A stretch of 64,000 bases of DNA from MFD09286-c1 sp963701015 (GTDB lineage Bacteria; Bacteroidota; Bacteroidia; Bacteroidales; DTGW01). Shown here one piece after another: positions 34,824 to 43,528 of the stretch. The notes beneath the pieces were generated by a model that was not told the origin of the DNA, did no database searches, and worked only from the letters and a program-made list of their open reading frames with translations. Every line of letters begins with the position of its first letter. Position 1 is the stretch's first letter. The position numbers were made by a program, and so were the translations under genes. Location: assembly GCA_963701015.1 (NCBI GenBank), contig OY969556.1, positions 2,604,001 to 2,668,000 of the forward strand, in the 5' to 3' direction.

Positions 34824-34957
34824 GCCATAACGTTTTCGGCTAAATTACGTGCGGGATTTACTTGCAGGATAAATCCCACTACACAAATATAATTAGAAAG
34901 CACTGAACTTAGCAAACCCGCTATTACCCGCATTTTATATGAGCCGATGTTCTAAAC
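34824..34957. repeat. Cassette-boundary-like repeat, unit C
   Basis: About 134 bp between the saccharopine-dehydrogenase-like gene and the OmpA-family gene. It aligns with unit B: CATAACGTTTTCGGCTAA, GCGGGATTTACTTGCA, CTACACAAATATAA, GCAAACCCGCTATTACCCGC, then GCCGATGTTCTAAAC. More diverged than B. Confidence 0.55.
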
Positions 34958-35018
34958 TACGCCGATTGATGGCACTTTTCATGAGGCCCTGCTTAATAAA
35001 TAATTGTATGTGTTTTTA

Positions 35019-35876
35019 TTATTTTCTAACAATTTCAACTCTTCTGTTTTGAGCTTTACCTTCTTCAGAACTATTATCGGCAACTGGTTTTTCTTGTCCC
35101 CAGCCAATAAAAGATAACCTGGATTTGTCAATTCCCTTCGAGACCAAAGCATCCAAAACTGCTTGGGCACGTGCCCCGGAAAGGGTTTTATTTCCGGTTG
35201 CAGTGCCTGCATTATCAGTATGCCCTTCGATGCTGATACTGATGGACGGGTTGTTGTAAAGCATTTGGTATATTTGGTCTACAATAGCTTGTGATTCTGG
35301 CTTGATTTGTGACTCCCCTGTATTAAAAAGAATATCCAAAGCAATGTGTCCATCCTTATTCAAAGCTTCTAAAATATCATTTGCCACAATTTCCTGCTTC
35401 ATACTTTCTAATTTCATCACAGAAAGCTCATATACAATATCATTTTCGGAATAAGTTCCATAACAACAAACTTTAATGTTATAATCTCCTGATTTGTTTC
35501 TTAAACTATAACATGCCGCAACGTTATCGGAAAATATTTTTGTACCTCCTGCTTTTATTATTGCATTGGAATAGTTTTTCATTATTTGAAAAGAACTTGG
35601 AGCTTTATTTGTACTACCGGTATTGGTATATTTAATTAATGTAAGATTCCCTTCAACTTTTATAACTTCTCCATTGGAATTAAAAAAATCCATTTGGTCG
35701 TAATTATTCGTACAACTTTCAATGTAAAAATCAGGCAGACGATTTAATAATGGATGGTCCTTACATCCTTCAGCGTCCTGAGCGATTGAAAAGTAACTAA
35801 ATGCTATTAAAAGCATAACAGATAGTATATATCGTTTAAAGCTGAACAGAGGTATTTTTAAATTACATGTTTTCAT
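35019..35876 (-). CDS. OmpA-family protein
   Basis: 285 residues. Signal peptide within the first ~32 residues (ILSVMLLIAFSYFSIAQ), an N-terminal region of unknown fold with several Cys, and a C-terminal OmpA/MotB peptidoglycan-binding domain (about 175-285) starting LDILFNTGESQIKPES and containing ISIEGHTDNAG, LSGARAQAVLDALVSKGI, and NRRVEIV. It would sit in the periplasm or outer membrane and contact peptidoglycan. The lipoprotein gene 24 bp upstream on the same strand is probably co-transcribed. Confidence 0.9.
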   Translation of the reverse strand: MKTCNLKIPLFSFKRYILSVMLLIAFSYFSIAQDAEGCKDHPLLNRLPDFYIESCTNNYDQMDFFNSNGEVIKVEGNLTLIKYTNTGSTNKAPSSFQIMKNYSNAIIKAGGTKIFSDNVAACYSLRNKSGDYNIKVCCYGTYSENDIVYELSVMKLESMKQEIVANDILEALNKDGHIALDILFNTGESQIKPESQAIVDQIYQMLYNNPSISISIEGHTDNAGTATGNKTLSGARAQAVLDALVSKGIDKSRLSFIGWGQEKPVADNSSEEGKAQNRRVEIVRK

Positions 35877-35900
35877 AAAGTAACTATTTGTTCAAAATTA

Positions 35901-36575
35901 TTAATATACCGATAAATCAAAGGTCCCTGAAATATCAACATAAATAGGTGTTGTTGATAAGAAATCCATCTTTTTCATTTTTGTAGCAGTAAAAGTACCT
36001 TTAACCCTTGTATCATATTCAGTAACCGTAGTAGAACCAACAGTAATACCATCTTCAATCAGGTACATTGCAGCATCAGCATCCGTTTTGTTCTTTTTAA
36101 ATGAAAATTCAACAATTCCCCTATAAGTTAATAAATCTGTATAGCTCCATGGGTCATTGGTAATAGTTTTATTTCCCGAAAATCGAATTGCAACCATTCC
36201 ATTCGCTGAACCCGCTGAATCGTAATTTGTAGCAGAGTATTTTGGAGGCATATAATATAAATCGGCTGTTGAGTAATCTTTGTCCGGACCAAGGCCATGG
36301 ATTGTATCTTTTACATATATAACCGCCCAAACTGTTCCGTTCGTTCCTATTTGCCCGATATAGGTAATTGTTTTATTGGTAAGGCCATCGCCATTTATGG
36401 TAACTGTAAGAGTACCCTCCTTTAACACCGTATTTGAATTGGTGGTGGTAGTAGTTGTAGTGGTTGTATCATCTTTTGTGGATTCTTTTTTACATCCACC
36501 TAAAATAATTAATGCAACGAGTAAATACATTACAAAGTTGCTTTTCCCCGATTGTTTAAGAAATGAATTTTTCAT
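35901..36575 (-). CDS. Lipoprotein with polythreonine linker
   Basis: 224-residue exported lipoprotein of unknown function. The signal sequence ends in the lipobox LIILGGC, followed by KKESTKDD and a run of nine Thr coded by a GT/CCA-rich simple sequence, a flexible and possibly length-variable linker. The rest is beta-rich (GTLTVTINGDGLTNKTITYIGQI, FTATKMKKMDF, ISGTFDLSVY), the look of calycin-like or DUF6252-like surface proteins. Probably in one unit with the OmpA-family gene. Confidence 0.75.
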   Translation of the reverse strand: MKNSFLKQSGKSNFVMYLLVALIILGGCKKESTKDDTTTTTTTTTNSNTVLKEGTLTVTINGDGLTNKTITYIGQIGTNGTVWAVIYVKDTIHGLGPDKDYSTADLYYMPPKYSATNYDSAGSANGMVAIRFSGNKTITNDPWSYTDLLTYRGIVEFSFKKNKTDADAAMYLIEDGITVGSTTVTEYDTRVKGTFTATKMKKMDFLSTTPIYVDISGTFDLSVY

Positions 36576-36798
36576 GGTTTTTAGATTTTAGATTTGTAAC
36601 TTTTTATTGTAATACCTGATATTTTTTATTAAAAATATTCAACGATAAATATATCCTTGAATATTTTCTTCCCATTGTAAAAAACCGACAAAATGATTTT
36701 AACTATTTATTGATAAATTCTTATAATCACTATGAAAAGCAAAAGATAGTGTATGAAAGTAATTGTTGATTGAACAATAATGTTACCTAATGATAATC

Positions 36799-37752
36799 TT
36801 ATCGAACTTCGCTTTGAATATAGGTTCTGAAACCTTCATCAGTTGCATTCATTATATTTTCAAATTGAAACTTACTTAATTGCGATGTAGCCGGAAAGAT
36901 TATCTGATTGCTATTTTTAAAAACATTTTTATACCGATTTAAAAAGAACCATTCGGGTGTGACGTGGACGGCATTTTTAAATTCTTTTATCATGTGCGCC
37001 TGATCGTAATAACAATTGTCATGAACGAGTTGAGCCCAATCAACAGAAATGTCATTATAAAGACTTATAATTACTTTATTAAGCCTGGCATTTTTACAAA
37101 AATCTTTTGGACCCATTCCTCCAACTAACCTGAAATCGCGCTCCATAGTCCTTTCACAAACACTCAAACTGGTCCATAATGCTGATAATTTAACGTTGCC
37201 ATGAAATTGGTTAATTATACGAAAAGCTTCTTTGCATCTTTCAACTTTGAATGAATTAGTATTATTCATTTCAAGTTGTTTGGTAAAAAACTTATTTAAA
37301 TAACCTATGCATTCATCATTATTTCTTGAATGTTCGAGTTTATCCTTCAGTAATATCATTTTACTACCAAAAACTTCATCGGTTTCGTAATTGCCATTTT
37401 TAATCTCGTTGAGCGAAATATTAAACACCCTGAAAAGTCCTAAAAAACTAAATCTAATTGCCAAACCTTTAAAGGTACTAGTATATCCGGTAGATTGTAT
37501 GAGATTATCCACTTCTTTCGGTCCGAATAAAAATGATTTATGATCTAACAATTCCATTGCCTTTGTCTGAATTTGAAACGATGAATTATGCAAACCGAAT
37601 AACATTTCCACACCCCCGTCAGCCATATGAATATGATAATGGTTAAGTGATGCCATTGAAATTTCAGGCACATTAATATCAAAAAGATAATAAAAATCAA
37701 TTACATCCTGAAGTATAGCCGAAGGTCGGACAAAATGAACTGAAGTATTCAT
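36799..37752 (-). CDS. AraC-type regulator with DUF6597-like N-terminal domain
   Basis: 317 residues. The N-terminal part (FVRPSAILQDVIDFYYLFD, LNHYHIHMADGGVEMLFGLH, FLFGPKEVDNLIQSTGY, FKGLAIRF) matches the sensor of DUF6597-type AraC proteins. The C-terminal part has the AraC helix-turn-helix pair, less regular than usual: SALWTSLSVCERTMERDFRLVGGMGPKDF and YYDQAHMIKEFKNAVHVTPEWFF. Target unknown; the divergent side is the decayed region at 38.1-39 kb. Confidence 0.85.
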   Translation of the reverse strand: MNTSVHFVRPSAILQDVIDFYYLFDINVPEISMASLNHYHIHMADGGVEMLFGLHNSSFQIQTKAMELLDHKSFLFGPKEVDNLIQSTGYTSTFKGLAIRFSFLGLFRVFNISLNEIKNGNYETDEVFGSKMILLKDKLEHSRNNDECIGYLNKFFTKQLEMNNTNSFKVERCKEAFRIINQFHGNVKLSALWTSLSVCERTMERDFRLVGGMGPKDFCKNARLNKVIISLYNDISVDWAQLVHDNCYYDQAHMIKEFKNAVHVTPEWFFLNRYKNVFKNSNQIIFPATSQLSKFQFENIMNATDEGFRTYIQSEVR

Positions 37753-38102
37753 TAAATTGAAATTAGAGATACTGAATGATTCATTGCTGTATATAAAATT
37801 TACTGAATAAAAATACTAGGTAATAAACATATAAGCAATTATTAAATACATTTATATTAAAAATTAGTTGTAATGGCCATAAATACCAGTAAAATGTTGA
37901 ATGACTGGAAAGGTACTATACTTTTAACTTTTCTTCTCAACGAGTTCAGTCCGTAGTATTCGATCCGGGATATATGAATACCTCGGGTGAATGTTCTTTT
38001 TTTAATGTCTTTGGAAACTTGAGGATAAATTCATTTACACACTTTTCTGGACACTCTCTCTTTTTCAAGTGAATTAGAGTATCTAATAGATTATTCTGAA
38101 AT
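37753..38102. other. Intergenic region carrying the second IS-end-like motif
   Basis: 350 AT-rich bases with no credible gene. The only recognisable item is the 26-bp motif at 38034-38059. I see no transposase remnant in any frame. Confidence 0.6.
38034..38059. mobile_element. Insertion-sequence-end-like motif, copy 2
   Basis: Begins TTTACACACTTTTCTGGACA and runs 26 bp; differs from the copy at 29848-29873 at one position. Direct orientation with that copy, about 8.2 kb apart. Confidence 0.5.
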
Positions 38103-38456
38103 TCATTCAAACAAAGTAGGCGGACTTAATTCAGGATATAAGAACTTATCGGTTGCCTGCTCCAAATTTCCAACTGCGGCTGCACCTTTTAATCTTTGAA
38201 CAGTATGCGCTTCCATTTTATTGTCGGAGATAGAAACTGCCAAATCTTTCAATTCCAATTCACCTGTTAAATTTAGCCAGACATCTTCCAAACTTTCATC
38301 CAAAATTAAAGGCATACGTGGTTCAGGCAATTTAGGATTGTTGTGAATAACTGACATGAGTTTATTTGCCTTTGTGGTAACTATGCTGAAAGTATTCAAT
38401 ATTTCGCCAGTTTGTTTATCTGTCCAATCGTTCCATAAACCTGCAACAACAATATG
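38103..38456 (-). pseudogene. SRAP (HMCES/YedK-type) gene fragment, C-terminal part only
   Basis: The frame upstream to the stop at about 38457 reads VVAGLWNDWTDKQTGEILNTFSIVTTKANKLM (given here as two joined blocks AGLWNDW and TFSIVTTKAN), then IHNNPKLPEPRMPLIL and WLNLTGEL. These are the C-terminal half of SOS-response-associated peptidases, which protect abasic sites in DNA. The N-terminal half with the catalytic Cys2 and the rest is missing, so it is a truncated remnant. A TTG at 38399 could start a 98-residue product but nothing supports function. Confidence 0.75.
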
Positions 38457-38473
38457 TTAGGCAAAGTTGATTA

Positions 38474-38976
38474 TTATAAATCGTTATAATTTAGTTTAAA
38501 GGTTCCATTTTTATACAGCATTGTTTCTCCTAAATCAGACCTTAATTTATCTCTAACCAATTTTATCTCAAAATTTCCTGTAATTTGTTTAGTAATTGTA
38601 TTAAATAAAGTAATTGTTACCAAATTATTATAGGTTGAATCAATAATGTAGATATCCGAGATGGCGTCACCACCTACTATAAAATTCCATTCAGCATAAA
38701 AATGTGTAACTGTATTAGATTTCGAGATATCTGTAGTCTTAAAGGTAAAATACAACTGCTCGTCCTGATAATATTTGGAATCTCATTTGCCGCAACAAAC
38801 ACAATTTTTTTATCATTTAATGAATAGTTTGCCCAACTAATTGCTGAAATCTATTCACTATCATTTTTTATTGCATAAAATGAAGAATCTGAAATGATTT
38901 TATTATCATCTTTTTTTTTGCATGAAATCAAAGAAATAACTATTACTATGCAAAGTAAAATATTATTATTTCTCAT
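38474..38976 (-). pseudogene. Degenerate DUF6252-like lipoprotein gene
   Basis: From an ATG at 38976 the frame gives a lipoprotein signal (MRNNNILLCIVIVISLISC then KKKDD), stops at an in-frame TAG (38851-38853), continues as ISAISWANYSLNDKKIVFVAA, and then needs a one-base shift near 38770 to enter YYQDEQLYFTFKTTDIS and the rest to 38474 (ITGNFEIKLV, GTFKLNY). Two lesions in one gene argue for a pseudogene rather than a sequencing slip. The pieces in order resemble DUF6252-type lipoproteins. Confidence 0.7.
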
Positions 38977-39135
38977 AATTAAATATTTTTAGTTTCAATA
39001 TAGATGAAATCAGGTTATATAGTTATGTTTTCATTGCAACATAGCAGAGTCATATTTGAGAGACCAAACTGAAAAATATATTTTCAATTTATTCCTATGT
39101 ATTGTTAAAGGCTGGTATTATTTAACTCGAAACAT

Positions 39136-39474
39136 TTATTTTACCTTATTCATAAATGTAATACTGCTCATAATACTAATTAATATCATTCCTACAAAAA
39201 ACAGGAACAATCCTAATTTACTTTTTGAATTGATTTTACTAACCCTAAATAGTAAATATCCTACAAGCAAATTAAATAATGCCCATAATACATTTATTAA
39301 AGGTGATGAAAGCCCCTGACCTGGTGGATTAGCAAATGGTGTGGGGAAAGCATTTCCTGAAATTCCATTAACAAAATGCGGAACCGCATTTGTTAAAAAT
39401 ATTCCTGCAAAAAAACCTGCAAGATAATTATACCATTTAATTGGCACATCTAACAATTCATTTGTATTATTCAT
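39136..39474 (-). CDS. Small conserved membrane protein, function unknown
   Basis: 112 residues with three membrane segments (about 17-35, 57-78, 85-105). The loop PHFVNGISGNAFPTPFANPPGQGLSSP is strongly motif-like, as in a conserved Bacteroidota/Proteobacteria small-membrane-protein family without assigned role. Not linked to neighbours. The plus-strand open frame over the same bases lacks any such signature. Confidence 0.75.
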   Translation of the reverse strand: MNNTNELLDVPIKWYNYLAGFFAGIFLTNAVPHFVNGISGNAFPTPFANPPGQGLSSPLINVLWALFNLLVGYLLFRVSKINSKSKLGLFLFFVGMILISIMSSITFMNKVK

Positions 39475-40321
39475 AGTTGTGAAAGTTTATTTGTTTATAT
39501 CGAAATTTTTTAACTAGTTCCCGGTTTATAATTAAATCGGATGTTATTAAATTTCATCTTTATCAAATTTATCTTATAATTTTTTATTTATCTACTTATC
39601 ACTTGTCTTTTTTTTAACATACCAATGTACCTGCATAGAACCCTTGAGTTCAAATATACAATAGTTTCTAAAGTTTGAACTTGGAAATTCTAGAACCGTA
39701 CATAAAATATTTTAGTTCTATATAAATTTTGCTTAATCATTCTCTATATTTAAAATCTTTTCTAATTAGAAATTATTTTAGAGTGTTCAAATTAAATTCT
39801 ATCCTTCTTCATAACCTTTACATCAAACAGTATGAATTAAATAACTTATAGCCTAAGATATTTAACATTTCGCGAAAATTTGGATACCACCTTTGCAACG
39901 TGATAATTCTTTCAAAAGTAAAACCAAAAATTTATGGAAATTAAAAATCTAGTAATATCCCTTGTAATTTCATCGCCTGCATTAATATAAAATAATTCTT
40001 ATTTATCGTCCTTTAAATTGAATTGTTCGATTCTGAAAAATTGTTTACTAATAAGTAGATAATGAAATAAATATTTGTAATATCATATTAATCATAATTT
40101 ATTCATATCTAAATTTTAAATGAGGACTTACATCACTTTTAAGTATATAATTATTGTTGATTTGTAATTTTCAATCATATTTTGTTCAAAACGTTAAAAC
40201 TACTTTCATTTATTGGTCAATGTAATAAAATTAATAGCTGGTTTTACAATGACTTGAAATATCAAAATATATTTTTGAACTACATAAAACTACATTTATT
40301 AACTAACTAATTTAAATTATT
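39475..40321. other. Long AT-rich upstream region of the PUL
   Basis: 847 bp with no credible gene. Visible: a perfect 14-bp palindrome TTTCTAATTAGAAA (39759-39772), an inverted pair AGTTCAAA / TTTGAACT (39647-39681), and a candidate -7 box TATTTTTG at 40270-40277, 45 bp before the SusC ATG. This is probably the regulatory region of the PUL; which regulator binds is not visible. Confidence 0.6.
40270..40277 (+). promoter_or_regulatory. Candidate -7 box of the PUL promoter
   Basis: TATTTTTG fits TAnnTTTG. No good -33 element at normal distance, as expected for an activator-dependent PUL promoter. Confidence 0.4.
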
Positions 40322-43300
40322 ATGATTAAAGAATTTTTTAGTGCAAAACTATGGCATCTATTCTTTCGGGTTAGGATGTTATTGCTTATTCCACTATTTT
40401 TTACAAGTGCATTATATGCACAAGAAAAGACTGTTACCGGTTCAGTTTCTGATATTACCGGGATGCCTTTACCAGGCGTAAATGTTGTAATAAAAGGTAC
40501 TAGCAATGGTGTTGTTTCTGATATTAGCGGAAATTTTACAATTAAAGTTCCAGACAATAATGCAATACTTACTTTTACCTATGTTGGATATGAAAATCAA
40601 GAAATCACTGTTGGAGAACAATCTACTATTAAGGTAGTATTGAACGAAAATGTAAAAGAACTCGACCAAGTAGTAGTTATAGGTTATGGAACTCAGAAGA
40701 AGAGCGATTTAACCGGATCTGTTTCTTCAGTTACTTCCAAAGATATTCAGGCAACCCCGGTAACAAGAATAGATCAAGCTTTAGAAGGTCGTGCGGCAGG
40801 TGTAAATGTGGTATCAGCAACTGGTATGCCAGGGGGGTCAAGCAACATTCAAATTCGTGGTGTTAGTTCAATAAACGGTTTTGCTCCTTTGGTTGTAATA
40901 GACGGTATTCCAGGCGGAGATATGAATAAAATCAGTCCAAGCGACATTGAATCTATTGAAGTTTTAAAAGACGCTGCGTCGGCAGCAATATATGGTTCAA
41001 ATGGTGGAAATGGAGTTATATTGATCACTACAAAAAGAGGCAAGGCGGGAAGTGTAACAACTCGTGTAAATATTTATACTGGTATTCAACAAGTTGAAAA
41101 AACAATTCCAATGATGAATACCCGCCAATGGAATCAATTATACACTGCTATGAATGGAAAGCCTTTTATTTTCAGCCAGGACAGTTTAAATATGAATACT
41201 GATTGGCAAAAAGCAATTTATAGGACTGCATTGCAAAATAATTGCGACGTTAATATTACAGGTGGTAATGATAGATCGCAATTTTCAATTGGCGCAAATT
41301 ATTTGAAACAAGAAGGTTTGGTAAGAAATACTGGTTATAACAGATTATTATTAAGTGTCAGTTCTCTTACAAATATTGCTAAACATGTAAAACTTGATGC
41401 AGTTGTTAGGTTTTCTAATGATCAAACTACTGGCCCTGCTGAATGGCAATATCAAAATGTGTATAACAATTTCACAACTTTCCCGGCATTATCCATGGAT
41501 CCATATTTAAAGCCATACGATGCAAATGGTAAATGGTCGGTTTCACCTATTGGTGCTATGAACCCCTTTGTTGGAATTGATGAAAAGTCTGACCAAAAAG
41601 GTAAAGATGCGAATATTCAGGGTAATGTTGGTTTAAACATTGAGTTTATAAAGGGATTAACATATACTTTGCGATTAAGCGGTACAGAAGATAACAATGA
41701 ATCGTGGAATTTTCAACCAGAATACTTTTCATGGGCAAATGATGCAAATCCTATGAGTAAACTTACTCAAAATTGGGATAAAGGTTATTCATGGACTATA
41801 CAGAATTATGCAACCTATAATAAAACTATATTAGATGATCATAATATTTCTCTAATGGCTGGTATGGAATCATCAGATTGGTGGGATTATCACATGAATG
41901 GGTTTAGACAGGATTTTGCCAGTAGTAATCCAAATTTACTATATTTTGATAATTCACTTGATTTAAGTAGTACTTCTCAAATAATTGGAGGCTCTGCCAA
42001 GGAAGCAACCAGTGCTGCTTATTATGGACGTATAAATTATGATTATAAAAGTATGATTCTTGCGCAATTTAATGCTAGACGGGATGGTGAATCGAATTTT
42101 GGCCCATATGATAAATGGGGGAATTTTTATTCTGGTTCAGTCGGATTTAAGTTCACTGAATTACAGGTTGTTAAAGATTTAAACATCTTTAGCTTTGGGA
42201 AAATCAGATTTGGGGTAGGTCAAAGCGGTCAATTTCAAGGATTGAGCTATTGGCCATATGCTTCAACAATTTTAAGTGTTGATGTTATGGATTATGCTTT
42301 CGATAATAAAACACTTTCTTCTGGATTTGCTCCGGTTCAGGTACCTAATCCTTCATTACACTGGGAAACTGTAACTACTAAGAATTTTGGAGCTGATTTA
42401 GGCTTTTTCAAAGATCAGTTAAATATTAGCATTGATTATTTTACTAAAGATAATACTAATATGATACAGATTCAGCACGTTAATGATGTTGCAGGAACAT
42501 TTTATATTAGCGCAGGAGGCGCTGAATTTGGCAATACAGGGATTCAATCGACGTATCCTTCGGTTAATTTTGGATCTGTCAGCAATAAAGGTATTGAATT
42601 AACATTAGATTATAAAAAGGTAATTGGCGATGTAAAAATTAATTTTGGAGTTAATTTGACGTATCAGGTAAATAAAATTACAGAATTGGCTACAGATTCA
42701 GTATCACAGGGAGCTGTTCATGATTTAGGGGGGCTCACTGTAAGTAAAGTTGGTGAACCAATTGGAGAATTTACTGGATACAGGTTTAATGGATTATTTA
42801 AACAAGGCGATAAAATGGTTTACAATAACAAATCTAAAAAATATGTGTTTGCAGACCAGATTTATTACGTAAACGGATCGGATACATCTTACGCTCAGGC
42901 TAATGCTAAAGCAGGAGATGCCAGATGGGTTGATGCAAATCATGACGGGTTGCTAAATGGTCATGACCGAGAATATTTAGGTTCATATATACCACCTTAT
43001 GTTTTTGGATTTTCTTTAGGTATGGAATATAAAGGCATCGATTTTTCAGCATTTTTTCAAGGGGTATATGGAAATCAAATATTTGACGGTATAAAAAGGT
43101 TTACTTACACTTGGGAAACATCTCAAAACCATGCTGCAGAGTTTGCCAATCGTTATCATTTACCTGTTATATATAACGGAACTACTATTGATCCGGGAAA
43201 TACAACTTCCAATATGCCAAATATTGGGGCTCAAAACTGGGGAACACCATCTACCTTGTATATTGAAAATGGATCTTATTTGCGTTTAAGAACGCTAACT

Positions 43301-43510
43301 TTAGGTTATACATTACCTGTTGCATGGACAAGTAAAGTAGGAATTGATAAGTTTAGGTTATACTTTATCGGAAGGAATTTACTGACATTAACCAAATATT
43401 CAGGTTATGATCCTGAAATTAGTCAATCCGATCCAAAGTTGGCCGGTATTGATATTGGCGGCTATCCACAAGCTCGCATGTACACTTTTGGAGTTAATAT
43501 TGATTTCTAA
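40322..43510 (+). CDS. SusC-like TonB-dependent glycan transporter
   Basis: 1062-residue outer membrane transporter that imports oligosaccharides with its SusD partner. Signal peptide ending ALYAQ near residue 34; CarboxypepD_reg-like domain (VTGSVSDITGMPLPGVNVVIKGT, GNFTIKVP); TonB-box region VVVIGYGTQKKSDLTGSVSSV, the typical SusC linker; plug domain (ALEGRAAGVNV, IQIRGVSSING, PLVVIDGIPGG, IESIEVLKDAASAAIYG); then a long barrel ending in FGVNIDF. First gene of the PUL, 18 bp before the SusD-like gene. Confidence 0.97.
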   Translation: MIKEFFSAKLWHLFFRVRMLLLIPLFFTSALYAQEKTVTGSVSDITGMPLPGVNVVIKGTSNGVVSDISGNFTIKVPDNNAILTFTYVGYENQEITVGEQSTIKVVLNENVKELDQVVVIGYGTQKKSDLTGSVSSVTSKDIQATPVTRIDQALEGRAAGVNVVSATGMPGGSSNIQIRGVSSINGFAPLVVIDGIPGGDMNKISPSDIESIEVLKDAASAAIYGSNGGNGVILITTKRGKAGSVTTRVNIYTGIQQVEKTIPMMNTRQWNQLYTAMNGKPFIFSQDSLNMNTDWQKAIYRTALQNNCDVNITGGNDRSQFSIGANYLKQEGLVRNTGYNRLLLSVSSLTNIAKHVKLDAVVRFSNDQTTGPAEWQYQNVYNNFTTFPALSMDPYLKPYDANGKWSVSPIGAMNPFVGIDEKSDQKGKDANIQGNVGLNIEFIKGLTYTLRLSGTEDNNESWNFQPEYFSWANDANPMSKLTQNWDKGYSWTIQNYATYNKTILDDHNISLMAGMESSDWWDYHMNGFRQDFASSNPNLLYFDNSLDLSSTSQIIGGSAKEATSAAYYGRINYDYKSMILAQFNARRDGESNFGPYDKWGNFYSGSVGFKFTELQVVKDLNIFSFGKIRFGVGQSGQFQGLSYWPYASTILSVDVMDYAFDNKTLSSGFAPVQVPNPSLHWETVTTKNFGADLGFFKDQLNISIDYFTKDNTNMIQIQHVNDVAGTFYISAGGAEFGNTGIQSTYPSVNFGSVSNKGIELTLDYKKVIGDVKINFGVNLTYQVNKITELATDSVSQGAVHDLGGLTVSKVGEPIGEFTGYRFNGLFKQGDKMVYNNKSKKYVFADQIYYVNGSDTSYAQANAKAGDARWVDANHDGLLNGHDREYLGSYIPPYVFGFSLGMEYKGIDFSAFFQGVYGNQIFDGIKRFTYTWETSQNHAAEFANRYHLPVIYNGTTIDPGNTTSNMPNIGAQNWGTPSTLYIENGSYLRLRTLTLGYTLPVAWTSKVGIDKFRLYFIGRNLLTLTKYSGYDPEISQSDPKLAGIDIGGYPQARMYTFGVNIDF

Positions 43511-43528
43511 ACTTAATAAAATTTACAA

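Noticed and set aside
39056..39319. Plus-strand 87-residue hydrophobic open frame
   Set aside because: It overlaps the antisense membrane protein at 39136-39474, whose motif-rich loop looks genuine; the plus frame is low-complexity Ile/Leu/Asn.
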